A stretch of 64,000 bases of DNA from JADGRB01 sp963835825. Lineage in GTDB: Bacteria; Myxococcota_A; Polyangia; Fen-1088. Position 1 is the stretch's first letter. Each line of letters starts with the position of its first letter. The notes below the pieces were generated by a model that had not been told where the DNA came from, ran no database searches, and was given only the letters and a program-made list of their open reading frames with translations. The position numbers and the translations under genes are program-made. This document shows, piece by piece, positions 1-8,272 of this stretch. The stretch lies in assembly GCA_963835825.1 (NCBI GenBank), contig CAWIGZ010000001.1:1364001-1428000 (forward strand), read 5' to 3'.

Positions 1-1
1 T

Positions 2-703
2 GCGGCGATCGCGCTCCTCATCAAGCTCGCGCGAGAGACCGGCTGCGCCGTGCACGTGCTGCACCTCTCGTCGGCGGCGTCACTGGAGCAGCTGGCCCGC
101 GCCAAAGCCGACGGGGTGCGCCTGACGGTGGAGACCTGCCCCCACTACCTCTGCCTCGAGGCGGAGTCGGTGCCCGACGGCGCCACCGAGTACAAGTGCG
201 CGCCGCCCATTCGCGATCATGAAAATCGCGAGGCCCTGTGGCGGGGGTTGAAAGACGGCGTCATCGATTTCGTGGTGAGCGATCACAACCCGTGCGCCCC
301 GGCGCTCGAGGGGCGGGAGCCGGGTGACTTCGCGGCGGCCAGGGGCGGGATCGCCTCGCTGCAGCTCGGCTTGCCGGCGCTCTGGACGGAGGCGAGCCGG
401 CGCGGCCACAGCCTGGGCGATCTCTCGGCCTGGATGAGCGCCCGCCCCGCCGCGCTGGCGGGCCTCGGACGCCGCAAAGGTCAGATCGCGCCCGGGTTCG
501 ACGCCGATCTGGTGATCTGGGATCCCGAGGCCGAGGTCTCCGTCGACACCAGCCAGCTCCCCGAGCTCTCCCCGTATCTGGGCCAGCGCCTCCTGGGGCG
601 GGTCGAGGCGACGTTCCTCCGGGGCCGGCTCGCTTACGACGGCAACGGCCATCCGGCCGGGCCGGTCGGGCTCGCGGTCCTCGGGCGAGACACCCGCGCG
701 TGA
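2..703 (+). CDS. allB: Allantoinase, C-terminal part (gene starts before the window)
   Basis: Allantoinase is a zinc amidohydrolase that opens the hydantoin ring of allantoin to give allantoate in purine breakdown. The reading frame is open from base 2, so the N-terminal half is missing. What remains carries the HVLHLSSA strand, the VETCPHYL motif, the KCAPPIR segment and SDHNPC, which holds a metal-ligand Asp. The end has the RKGQIAPGFDADLVIWDP segment typical of cyclic amidohydrolases. The spacing of CAPPIR and SDH fits allantoinase better than dihydroorotase or hydantoinase; the family usually reads SDHSPC, so Asn replaces Ser here. About 160 bases separate it from the next gene. Confidence 0.85.
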   Translation, partial: AAIALLIKLARETGCAVHVLHLSSAASLEQLARAKADGVRLTVETCPHYLCLEAESVPDGATEYKCAPPIRDHENREALWRGLKDGVIDFVVSDHNPCAPALEGREPGDFAAARGGIASLQLGLPALWTEASRRGHSLGDLSAWMSARPAALAGLGRRKGQIAPGFDADLVIWDPEAEVSVDTSQLPELSPYLGQRLLGRVEATFLRGRLAYDGNGHPAGPVGLAVLGRDTRA

Positions 704-861
704 CATGCGCGCGCGACTGCGCGCTCGACTGCGCGCCGACTGATCTTCCGCCCGGATTCGATTCGGTGAGCCTCAAAGGAGAGGCGCGTTTTTCCTTGTT
801 CGACCGTCCCGGTGGAAGGTAGTCAGGAGAGGATCCGCGGGACTTGCCGAAAGGACGGTCG

Positions 862-1275
862 ATGGAGACCACCGACAACGTGAGGGTGATTCAGGAGATC
901 TACGAGGCGATCGGGCGGGGCGACGTCGCCGAGGTGCTGGCGCGCATGAAGGAGGACGCCCGGTGGGATTTCAACGTCGGGGCCAGCGACGTCCCCTGGC
1001 ACGCGCCCGCCACCGGACCGGAAGAGATCCAGCGCTTCTTGGGCGGGTTCAGCGAGAACGTGATCCTCACGGCCTTCGAGCCGCGACGGTTCATCGCCTC
1101 GGGGGACGACGTCGTCGTCGACGTCCACCTGGCCTACACGGTCAAGCGGACCGGGAAGGTCGTCGACCTCGAGCAGCTTCACTGGTGGTCGCTCTCCGAC
1201 TGGCGCGTGACCCGCCTTCGTCACTTCGAGGACACCGCGCAGGTCATGTCCGCCTGGAGCGATGGCTCTGGCTGA
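862..1275 (+). CDS. SnoaL/NTF2-like protein
   Basis: A 137-residue single-domain protein of the NTF2-like fold, which covers ketosteroid isomerases, polyketide cyclases and many small ligand-binding proteins. Visible marks are the N-terminal helix pair (VIQEIYEAIGRGDVAEVLARM), the DDARWDF-like strand, a PATGPEEIQRFLGGF segment and the paired C-terminal strands (VVDLEQLHWWSL, WRVTRLRHFED). I chose the ATG at 862 because AAGGA lies about 8 bases upstream; a TTG at 844 would only add a non-conserved tail. The last 14 bases overlap the next gene, so the two are probably translated together. The ligand or reaction cannot be read from the sequence. Confidence 0.8.
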   Translation: METTDNVRVIQEIYEAIGRGDVAEVLARMKEDARWDFNVGASDVPWHAPATGPEEIQRFLGGFSENVILTAFEPRRFIASGDDVVVDVHLAYTVKRTGKVVDLEQLHWWSLSDWRVTRLRHFEDTAQVMSAWSDGSG

Positions 1276-3313
1276 GGCGGCTCCCCTGGTCGCCGTCGTA
1301 ACGGCGGGGGCGGTCGCCGCCGGGGCCGCGATCGTCTTCCTCTCCGTGCGTCTGCGCCGGGCGCTGGCCTCTCGCGCCGAGCTCGAGCGGCGCCACGCGG
1401 CGCTGCGGGAGAGCGAGCAGCAGTTCCGCCACATCGCCGACGTCACGCCCGCCCTCATCTCCTATGTCGGCCGCGATCGCCGGTACCGCTTCGTCAACAA
1501 GCTCTACGGCGCCTGGTTCCGGTGTTCGAGCGCCGACGTCGTCGGCAGGAAGATCGACGACGTCCTCGGGCCGGAGACGATGAAGTTCGCCGGCGAATAC
1601 ATCGACCGCGCCTTGCGCGGCGAGGAGGTCCACTTCCAGCCCGAGGTTCAGTATCCCGCCGGGCCGCGCTGGGTCGACGCCCACTACATCCCCGACTTCG
1701 ACGCCGCCGGTCAGGTGGCCGGCTTCTGCGTGCTGGTCCTCGACGTCACCCAGCGAAAGCTGGCCGAGGACGCGCTTCGGCAGAGTGAGGCGCGCCTGTG
1801 GGCCATCCTCGACCACCTCTCCGTGGGCGTCGGGCTCGTCGACCGCGAGGGGCGGCTGGTGCTCAGCAACTCGACGATGCGCAGCTACGCGCCCGAGCGG
1901 ATGCCCTCGCGCGATCCGGCCCGGATGGACCGCTGGCGCATCGACGGTGGTGCCGTCTCGCCCAGGGACTGGACCGCCGAGCGGGCGCTGCGCGGCGAGA
2001 CGGTCCGTCCCGGGCTCGAGTTCTGTTACCGGGGCGACGATGGGCGCGACGTCTGGCTGCTGACGTCGGCGGTGCCGTTTCGCGGGGCGGACGGCGAGGT
2101 GCTGGGCGCGATCGTCGTTCTCCAGGACATCACCGCGCACAAGGAGGCGAACCAGGCTCTGCAGGCGGCGGACCGGCGCAAGGACGAGTTCCTCGCCACG
2201 CTGGCCCACGAGCTGCGCAACCCGCTGGCCGCCATCCGGAACGCCGCCGCCATCCTGAAGGCGATGGAGTCCGCCAATCCCGAGGTCCGCTGGGTCCCCG
2301 AGGTCATCGACCGGCAGCTGGCGCAGATGTCGCGGCTCCTCGAGGATCTGCTGGACGTCTCGCGCATCGCCCACGACAAGCTGGCCCTGCGCCGCCAGCG
2401 CGTCGAGCTGTCGGAGGTCATTCACAACGCCATCGAGACCTGCGGCTCGCAGCTGGACGCCGGCCGTCACTCGCTCAAGGTCTCGCTGCCGGACGGGCCC
2501 GCCGCCTTGCACGCCGACCCGGTGCGGTTGGAGCAGGTCTTCTCGAACCTCATCAGCAACGCCGCCAAGTACACGCCGCCCGGTGGCCACATTCGCATCA
2601 CCGGTGAGCTTCGCGGCGACGAGGTCGCGGTCTCGGTGCGGGACGACGGCATCGGAATCTCGCCCGAGCTGCTGCCGCGGCTGTTCGAGATCTTCTCCCA
2701 GGGCGCGCGCGCTCTCGAACGTTCCCAAGGCGGCCTCGGCGTGGGGCTCTCGCTGGTGCGCGGCCTGCTGCAGCTTCACGGCGGACGGGTCGAGGCGAAG
2801 AGCGACGGGATCGGCAAGGGGAGCGAATTCACCGTTCACCTGCCGCTCATGCGCGAAGGCTGGTCCGAGTCGGTCGCGCCGCGGCCCCCGGCCGGCGAGA
2901 TTCCCGTCGCCGCCAAGTGCCGGGTGTTGATCGCCGACGACGCCCGGGACAGCGCCGACAGCCTGGCCGTGATCCTGGCGATGAAGGGGCACCAGACGCA
3001 CACTGCCTACGATGGCGAGGAAGCGATGGCGGTCGCCGCCCGGCTCCGTCCGGACGTGGTCATCCTGGACATCCGGATGCCCAAGGGAAACGGGCTGGAG
3101 GTCTGCCGCTGGATCCGCGAGCAGCCGTGGGGCAGGGGGATGGTGCTGATCGCGCTCAGCGGATGGGGGACCGAGGAGGATCGCCGCCGGACCGAGGAGG
3201 CTGGATTCGATCACCACCTCGTCAAACCGGTCGCCCCCGATGTTCTCTTCGCGCTGGTCGCGCCGCGGGCCGGGCAGCCGGACGAAGCGGCGTCGCGCTT
3301 GAGCCTCACCTGA
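1262..3313 (+). CDS. Hybrid sensor histidine kinase (PAS-PAS-HisKA-HATPase-REC)
   Basis: A 683-residue hybrid kinase. One membrane segment lies near residues 7-27, followed by two PAS-type sensor domains (about 55-165 and 175-290). The dimerisation domain has the phosphoacceptor His in FLATLAHELRNPL near residue 316. The ATPase domain shows the N box (LISNAAKYTPP), the G1 box (DDGIGI) and a G2-like box (GGLGVGLSLV). A receiver domain at about 553-670 has the Asp pair (ADDA), the phospho-Asp in VVILDIRMPKG and a Lys in HHLVKPV. No large periplasmic domain is visible, so sensing is probably cytoplasmic. There is no separate response-regulator gene next to it, so the output partner is unknown. 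It overlaps the NTF2-like gene by 14 bases and the ABC gene follows after 13 bases. Confidence 0.93.
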   Translation: MALAEAAPLVAVVTAGAVAAGAAIVFLSVRLRRALASRAELERRHAALRESEQQFRHIADVTPALISYVGRDRRYRFVNKLYGAWFRCSSADVVGRKIDDVLGPETMKFAGEYIDRALRGEEVHFQPEVQYPAGPRWVDAHYIPDFDAAGQVAGFCVLVLDVTQRKLAEDALRQSEARLWAILDHLSVGVGLVDREGRLVLSNSTMRSYAPERMPSRDPARMDRWRIDGGAVSPRDWTAERALRGETVRPGLEFCYRGDDGRDVWLLTSAVPFRGADGEVLGAIVVLQDITAHKEANQALQAADRRKDEFLATLAHELRNPLAAIRNAAAILKAMESANPEVRWVPEVIDRQLAQMSRLLEDLLDVSRIAHDKLALRRQRVELSEVIHNAIETCGSQLDAGRHSLKVSLPDGPAALHADPVRLEQVFSNLISNAAKYTPPGGHIRITGELRGDEVAVSVRDDGIGISPELLPRLFEIFSQGARALERSQGGLGVGLSLVRGLLQLHGGRVEAKSDGIGKGSEFTVHLPLMREGWSESVAPRPPAGEIPVAAKCRVLIADDARDSADSLAVILAMKGHQTHTAYDGEEAMAVAARLRPDVVILDIRMPKGNGLEVCRWIREQPWGRGMVLIALSGWGTEEDRRRTEEAGFDHHLVKPVAPDVLFALVAPRAGQPDEAASRLSLT

Positions 3314-3326
3314 GACCAGCCGAGCG

Positions 3327-4253
3327 ATGGACGCCGCGATTCGGATCGAACGACTGGTGAAGAGGTACGGCGACTTCGTGGCCGTCGACGGGCTCGATCT
3401 CGAGGTTCGACGCGGCGAATGCTTCGGGCTCCTCGGTCCGAACGGCGCCGGGAAGACGACGACCATCGAGATCCTCGAGGGTCTGCTCTCGCCGACCGCC
3501 GGGACCGTCCAGGTGCTGGGGCGGCTGTGGGACCGCGACGCGGACGCGCTGCGGGCGCGCATAGGTGTCGCTCTGCAGGAGACGAAGCTGTTCGACCGGC
3601 TCACCGTCGAGGAGACGCTCCGGCTGTTCCGCTCGTTCTATTCGCCGGGGACGGCGCTTTCGGTCGACACCCTCCTCGACGAGATGCAGCTGGGCGAAAA
3701 GCGCGCCACCTGGGTGATGAAGCTCTCGGGCGGACAGCGGCAGCGGCTGGCGGTGGCGCTCGGCCTGGTCGGCGATCCGGAGGTGCTGTTCCTCGACGAG
3801 CCGACCACCGGGCTCGACCCGCAATCGCGGCGCGCCCTGTGGGACACGATCGCGGCGCTGCGGACGCGCGGCAAGACAGTCGTCCTGACCACCCACTACA
3901 TGGACGAGGCGGAGCGCCTGTGCGATCGGGTGGCCATCGTCGATCGCGGAAAGGCGATCGCGCTGGGGACGCCGGCCGAGCTCATCGATCAAAATGGCGG
4001 GCAGCACCTGGTGGAGGTCAGCACCGCCCCCGCGCTGCCGCCCGAGGCGTTCGCCGGCCTCGCGGGGATGCGCTCCATCCGCGCCAAGGGTGACGGGCTC
4101 GCGCTCTCGATCGACGAGCCGCACGTCGCCTTGCCCGCGCTGGTCGCCCGCCTCGGCGAACGCGGCGTCGAGCCGACCCGCCTCGTCTCGCGCACCGCCA
4201 CGCTGGACGACGTCTTTCTTTCGCTGACCGGCCGGACGTTGAGGGAGGACTAG
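3327..4253 (+). CDS. ABC-2 type exporter, ATP-binding protein
   Basis: A 308-residue ATPase that powers the permease encoded next. It shows Walker A (GPNGAGKTT, about residue 37), the Q loop (ALQETKLFDRLT), the signature LSGGQRQR (about 133), Walker B (VLFLDEP) with TTGLDPQSRR, and the switch His in TTHYMDEAE. After the core there is a C-terminal extension of about 90 residues ending in RTATLDDVFLSLTGR, typical of the DrrA/NatA-like drug and lipid exporter branch. It starts 13 bases after the sensor kinase and ends one base before the permease, so all three are probably cotranscribed. The substrate cannot be inferred. Confidence 0.93.
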   Translation: MDAAIRIERLVKRYGDFVAVDGLDLEVRRGECFGLLGPNGAGKTTTIEILEGLLSPTAGTVQVLGRLWDRDADALRARIGVALQETKLFDRLTVEETLRLFRSFYSPGTALSVDTLLDEMQLGEKRATWVMKLSGGQRQRLAVALGLVGDPEVLFLDEPTTGLDPQSRRALWDTIAALRTRGKTVVLTTHYMDEAERLCDRVAIVDRGKAIALGTPAELIDQNGGQHLVEVSTAPALPPEAFAGLAGMRSIRAKGDGLALSIDEPHVALPALVARLGERGVEPTRLVSRTATLDDVFLSLTGRTLRED

Positions 4254-4254
4254 A

Positions 4255-5298
4255 ATGCTTGGAGGACCGCTCTGGGCGCTGAGCGCCGCGCGCATCAAGC
4301 AGTTCCTGCGCGAGCCGGGCTCGCTGTTCTGGACGTTCGGCTTTCCGCTGTTGATCACCGTCGCGCTCGGCACGGCCTTCCGCAACCAGGGCCCGAGCAA
4401 GAGCCACGTCGCCGTCGTCGCCGGACCGGGGAGCGCGCTCGCCGCGTCCACCCTGGCCGGCGACCGCGGGCTGGAGGCGGCCGTCGTCGACCCGGCCCGG
4501 GCCGCGCGCCAGCTCGGGACGGGGGAGGTCGTCCTGGTCGTCGTCCCGCCCGCCGCGCCGGGGCTGCCGTTCGTCTACCGGTACGATCCCACCCGCCCGG
4601 ACGCCCCGGCCGTCCGCCGGCTGGTCGACGAGCGCTTGCAGCGCCAGGCCGGCCGCCGCGATCCCTTGCCCACCCGCGACGAGACGGCGGTGGCGCGGGG
4701 CGCTCGCTACGTCGACTGGCTGGTGCCGGGGCTGCTCGGCATGCAGCTGCTCAACGGGGCGATGTGGGGCGCCTCCTTCAACATCGTGAACGCGCGCCAG
4801 CGCAAGCTGCTCAAGCGCCTGGCCGCCACGCCCATGCGCCGGAGCCACTACCTGCTGTCGTTCCGGGTCTCGGGGCTCTTGTTCGTGCCGCTGCAGGTGT
4901 TCGTGCTGTTTGCGTTCGCTCGGATGGCCTTCGGCGTGGTCATCCACGGCTCGGCGGTCGCCGCGCTGGGGCTGGCGCTGCTCGGCTCCTGGTCCTTCGC
5001 CGGTCTGGGCCTCCTCTGCGCGTCGCGGGCCCAGAACAGCGAGACCGCCAACGGGCTCATCAACGTCGTCACTCTGCCGATGATGGTGCTCTCGGGGGTG
5101 TTCTTCTCGTCGAGCCGCTTTCCGCGGGTCATTCAGCCGGCCATTCGCCTGCTCCCCATGAGCGCCTTCAACGAGGCCCTCCGCAACGTCGTCAACGACG
5201 GCGCCTCCGTCTTCTCGCAGGGATATCCCATCGCGGTGCTGGCCGCCTGGGCGCTGGTCACCTCGTTCCTGGCCGTGCGCCTGTTCCGCTGGACCTGA
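4255..5298 (+). CDS. ABC-2 type exporter, permease
   Basis: A 347-residue integral membrane protein, the transmembrane half of the preceding ATPase. One hydrophobic segment lies near the N terminus (about residues 22-40), followed by a large soluble loop (about 45-150). Five or six further segments cluster in the C-terminal half (GLLGMQLLNGAMW, LFVPLQVFVLFAF, AALGLALLGSWSFAGLGLL, VVTLPMMVLSGVFF, GYPIAVLAAWALVTSFLAV). This is the ABC-2/DrrB layout. The start codon follows the ATPase stop by a single base, which implies translational coupling. The substrate is unknown. Confidence 0.9.
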   Translation: MLGGPLWALSAARIKQFLREPGSLFWTFGFPLLITVALGTAFRNQGPSKSHVAVVAGPGSALAASTLAGDRGLEAAVVDPARAARQLGTGEVVLVVVPPAAPGLPFVYRYDPTRPDAPAVRRLVDERLQRQAGRRDPLPTRDETAVARGARYVDWLVPGLLGMQLLNGAMWGASFNIVNARQRKLLKRLAATPMRRSHYLLSFRVSGLLFVPLQVFVLFAFARMAFGVVIHGSAVAALGLALLGSWSFAGLGLLCASRAQNSETANGLINVVTLPMMVLSGVFFSSSRFPRVIQPAIRLLPMSAFNEALRNVVNDGASVFSQGYPIAVLAAWALVTSFLAVRLFRWT

Positions 5299-5335
5299 GT
5301 TGACGGCGCGCGACCGGGCCGACATCCTTTCGCGC

Positions 5336-5839
5336 ATGTCGCAAGCCCGTCGCCATCCGAACGTCGTCAATCACGACGAAGTGCAGCCGATGCCCATGAA
5401 CAAGGGCAAACACCAGATGCTGCTCCGGCGGCTGGGCGCCCCGGCCGGCGGGCAGATGCTGGGTGCGAACTTGACCGAGGTCGCGCCGGGCGCCGTCTCG
5501 TTTCCGTTTCATTATCACTGCGCGACCGAGGAAGGGCTGTACGTGATCAGCGGCTCGGGAACCGCCCGCATCGGCCCCGAGCGCGTGGCCGTGCGCGCCG
5601 GTGACTGGGTCGCCTTTCCGGCCGGGCCCGAGCACCCGCATCAGATGATCAATGACGGCGCCGAGCCGCTGATCTACCTGACCGTCTCGGCGTCCGCGCA
5701 GAAGGTCGACATCGTCGGTTACCCCGACTCGAAGAAGGTGGCCGCCACCGCCGGGGCGTTCGAAAAGCCGCTCCATCGCTGGATCTCCCGGCAGGGGGAG
5801 AGCGTCGACTACTGGGACGGCGAGCCGGACGCCCAGTAG
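5336..5839 (+). CDS. Cupin domain protein
   Basis: A 167-residue single-cupin protein. The first cupin motif is visible as FPFHYHCATEEGLYVISG (HxH and Glu metal ligands), and the second as GDWVAFPAGPEHPHQMIN with its His. Such proteins bind a divalent metal and act as sugar isomerases, dioxygenases or small-molecule binders; the exact role is not evident. I prefer the ATG at 5336. A TTG at 5300, two bases after the permease stop, would add 12 residues without recognisable conservation. It closes the run of plus-strand genes that begins with the sensor kinase. Confidence 0.82.
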   Translation: MSQARRHPNVVNHDEVQPMPMNKGKHQMLLRRLGAPAGGQMLGANLTEVAPGAVSFPFHYHCATEEGLYVISGSGTARIGPERVAVRAGDWVAFPAGPEHPHQMINDGAEPLIYLTVSASAQKVDIVGYPDSKKVAATAGAFEKPLHRWISRQGESVDYWDGEPDAQ

Positions 5840-5891
5840 CCGGCGCCGGGATGCCGGGGCAGGGGACGCCGCCGGGAGCCCCTGTGGATAG

Positions 5892-5919
5892 TTGCGTGAC
5901 CTGAACGTACGTATAGTAT
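5892..5919 (+). promoter_or_regulatory. Possible sigma-70-type promoter of the helicase gene
   Basis: TTGCGT at 5892-5897 and TAGTAT at 5914-5919 are separated by 16 bases, in an AT-richer patch than its surroundings. The TAG inside the -10 box is also an in-frame stop, so the helicase must start after it. The first usable codon is the GTG at 5926, only seven bases downstream, which would make the transcript nearly leaderless. Confidence 0.3.
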
Positions 5920-5925
5920 CGAGGG

Positions 5926-8001
5926 GTGCCGTCTCCCGCGAGCCCCGATCCGATTTGCGATCCGATCCTCGATCCGCTGAACCCCGCGCAGCGCCGCGCC
6001 GCCACGGCCGATGATGGGCCGCTGCTGATCGTGGCCGGGGCCGGGACCGGGAAGACCCAGACGCTGGCGCACCGGGTGGCGGCGCTCATCGCTCGCGGCG
6101 CGGATCCGCGGCGCATCCTCTTGCTGACGTTCTCCCGGCGGGCGGCGCAGGAGATGACCCGGCGGGCGGTGCGCCTGCTGGCGCGGCGCCCGGGGGCGGA
6201 GGCGGCCACCTTGCCCTGGGCGGGGACCTTCCACGCCATCGCCAATCGGCTCTTGCGGTATCACGCCGCGGAGGCGGGCCTCGATCCGGCGTTCACGCTC
6301 CTCGATCGGGAGGACGCCGCCGATCTCCTCGACCATCTTCGCCACGAGCAGGGGCTGTCGTCGCGCACCGACCGGCGGTTTCCCCGCAAGGGGACCTGCC
6401 TCGCCATCTATTCCAGCGTCGTCAACACGCAGGTGGATCTGCGCGCCTGTCTGGAGACGCGCTTCCCCTGGTGCCTCGAATGGGAGGAGGCGCTGCGCGC
6501 GCTTTACGCCGGCTACGTCGAGGCCAAGGCGTCGCGGGCGGTCCTCGACTACGACGATCTGTTGCTCTACTGGTTTCACCTCATGAGCGATCCGTCGCTG
6601 GCGGCGCGGATCGGGAGCCTCTTCGACCACGCGCTGGTCGACGAGTACCAGGACACCAACACGCTGCAGGCCGAGATCTTGCGGCGGCTCAAGCCCGACG
6701 GTCGGGGCGTGACCGTGGTCGGCGACGACGCGCAGGCGATCTACAGCTTCCGGGCGGCCTGCGTGGGGAACATCCTGGCGTTCCCGCGCCAGTACGACCC
6801 GCCCGCCGCGGTGGTCACCATCGAGCAAAACTACCGCTCGACGGCCCCCATCCTGGAGGCGGCCAACGACGTGCTGGCGCTGGCCACCGAGCGCTACGAA
6901 AAGCGCCTCTTCTCGGCGCGGGCGGGGGGCGCCCGGCCCGTCCTGGCCACCGTCCCCGACGAGCACGCCCAGGTGGAATACGTCATCACCGCCATCCTCG
7001 AACGGCGCGAGGCGGGCGTCCCCCTGCGGCAGCAGGCGGTCCTGTTCCGGGCGGCGCACCACAGCGACGCGCTGGAGGTCGAGCTCGGCCGGCGCAACAT
7101 CCCCTTCGTGAAGTTCGGGGGGCTCCGGTTTCTCGAGGCCGCCCACGTCAAGGACGCGCTCTCCTGCCTGCGCTGGGCGGAGAACCCGCGCGACACGCTG
7201 GCGGCGTTCCGCCTGGCGCAGCTGCTGCCGGGGATGGGCCCGCGGCTGGCCGCGGCGCTGGTCGCGCACGTCGCCGCGGCCTCGTTTGCGCTCTCGCCGG
7301 CGCTGGCCAGCTTCGTCCCGCCCGCCGCCGCGCGCGAGGACTGGCCGGCGTTCACCGAGCTCTTTCACCAGCTGGGCGGCGCCGGCGCCGCCTGGGGGGC
7401 CCAGATGGGCCTCGTTCGCCGCTGGTACGAGCCGCACCTGCAGCGCCTCTACGACGACGCGCGGATTCGCCTCGGCGATCTGGAGCAGCTCGAACAGCTC
7501 GCCGCCGTCGCGCCGTCACGCGAATCATTCCTCTCCGATCTCACGCTCGATCCTCCGGGCGCCACCGGCGCCGAGGCGGGGCCGCCCCACCTCGACGAGG
7601 ACTACCTGATCCTGTCGACGATCCACTCCGCCAAGGGGCAGGAGTGGGACAGCGTCTTCGTGCTCAACGCCGCCGACGGCTGCATCCCCTCCGACCTGGC
7701 CACCGGAACCCCCGCTGAGATCGAGGAAGAGCGGCGGCTGCTCTACGTCGCCATGACCCGGGCCAAAAACGCCCTCTCCCTGGTGCATCCCTTGCGCTTC
7801 TTCATTCGACAGCAGAGCCGCTTCGGCGATCGCCACGTCTTCACGCCCCGGACGCGCTTCATCCCCGACACGATCCTCGACAAGTTCGAGCGCGTGGCGC
7901 CGCGAGATCCGAGCCGACCCGACCCCGCGATCGGCGCGGCGCTGCCGCGCATCGACGTGGCCGCCCGCCTTCGCGCGACCTGGGCGACCCCCGCGCGTTG
8001 A
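5926..8001 (+). CDS. UvrD/Rep-family 3'-5' DNA helicase
   Basis: A 691-residue superfamily 1A helicase that unwinds DNA with ATP in repair or restart of replication. Motif I is GAGTGKTQTLAHR (about residue 37), Ia is LLTFSRRAAQEM, II is DEYQDTN, III is VVGDDAQAIYSFR, IV is TIEQNYRS, V is STIHSAKGQEWDSVFVLN and VI is EERRLLYVAMTRAK. It begins right at the LNPAQRRA Q-motif region. It ends soon after motif VI and lacks the long PcrA-type C-terminal tail. It starts with GTG; see the nearby promoter. Whether it is UvrD, Rep or a paralogue cannot be settled by eye, so no symbol is given. Confidence 0.92.
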   Translation: MPSPASPDPICDPILDPLNPAQRRAATADDGPLLIVAGAGTGKTQTLAHRVAALIARGADPRRILLLTFSRRAAQEMTRRAVRLLARRPGAEAATLPWAGTFHAIANRLLRYHAAEAGLDPAFTLLDREDAADLLDHLRHEQGLSSRTDRRFPRKGTCLAIYSSVVNTQVDLRACLETRFPWCLEWEEALRALYAGYVEAKASRAVLDYDDLLLYWFHLMSDPSLAARIGSLFDHALVDEYQDTNTLQAEILRRLKPDGRGVTVVGDDAQAIYSFRAACVGNILAFPRQYDPPAAVVTIEQNYRSTAPILEAANDVLALATERYEKRLFSARAGGARPVLATVPDEHAQVEYVITAILERREAGVPLRQQAVLFRAAHHSDALEVELGRRNIPFVKFGGLRFLEAAHVKDALSCLRWAENPRDTLAAFRLAQLLPGMGPRLAAALVAHVAAASFALSPALASFVPPAAAREDWPAFTELFHQLGGAGAAWGAQMGLVRRWYEPHLQRLYDDARIRLGDLEQLEQLAAVAPSRESFLSDLTLDPPGATGAEAGPPHLDEDYLILSTIHSAKGQEWDSVFVLNAADGCIPSDLATGTPAEIEEERRLLYVAMTRAKNALSLVHPLRFFIRQQSRFGDRHVFTPRTRFIPDTILDKFERVAPRDPSRPDPAIGAALPRIDVAARLRATWATPAR

Positions 8002-8013
8002 CCGGCGGGGCGT

Positions 8014-8232
8014 TCAGCCGATCGAGGAGAGAGGTCGACGGGCGGGGCCGGCCTCCGGCGGGCGCGGGGGCCTGGCTCGTTCGCTGCGCGCCATCTCGGC
8101 CTTGGCCAGCTTCCACGCGCGCTGCACGATCCAGGAGGTCGAGCGGTCGAGACGCGCCGCCTCTGCTTCGAGCTCCCCCGACATCCAGGCGGGGAAGCAG
8201 AAGCTGTGCTTGCGGCCGCTGCGCTTGACCAT
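8014..8232 (-). CDS. Small ribbon-helix-helix-like protein (TIGR04563-like)
   Basis: A 72-residue protein starting MVKRSGRKHSFCFPAWM. The order is a basic strand, an FPAWMSGELEAEAARLDRS helix, then TSWIVQRAWKLAKAEM, which resembles the RHH/CopG fold. I recognise this as like a small myxobacterial family (TIGR04563) from the KHSFCFP and SWIVQ-AWKLA pattern. It would bind DNA as a dimer if the fold is right. The start at 8232 is chosen because conservation begins there; the frame is open further upstream but holds only random Arg-rich residues. It is convergent with the helicase and ends 12 bases from it. Confidence 0.7.
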   Translation of the reverse strand: MVKRSGRKHSFCFPAWMSGELEAEAARLDRSTSWIVQRAWKLAKAEMARSERARPPRPPEAGPARRPLSSIG

Positions 8233-8272
8233 CTCTCGCCCTCTTGTTGCGGCGCCGCGCGCCGCTCGATGC

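Noticed and set aside
1244..3604. Very long open frame (786 codons) antisense to the sensor kinase
   Set aside because: In DNA this GC-rich the antisense frame stays open by codon bias. The translation is rich in Arg, Asp, Gly and His with no domain, while the sense strand encodes a complete kinase.
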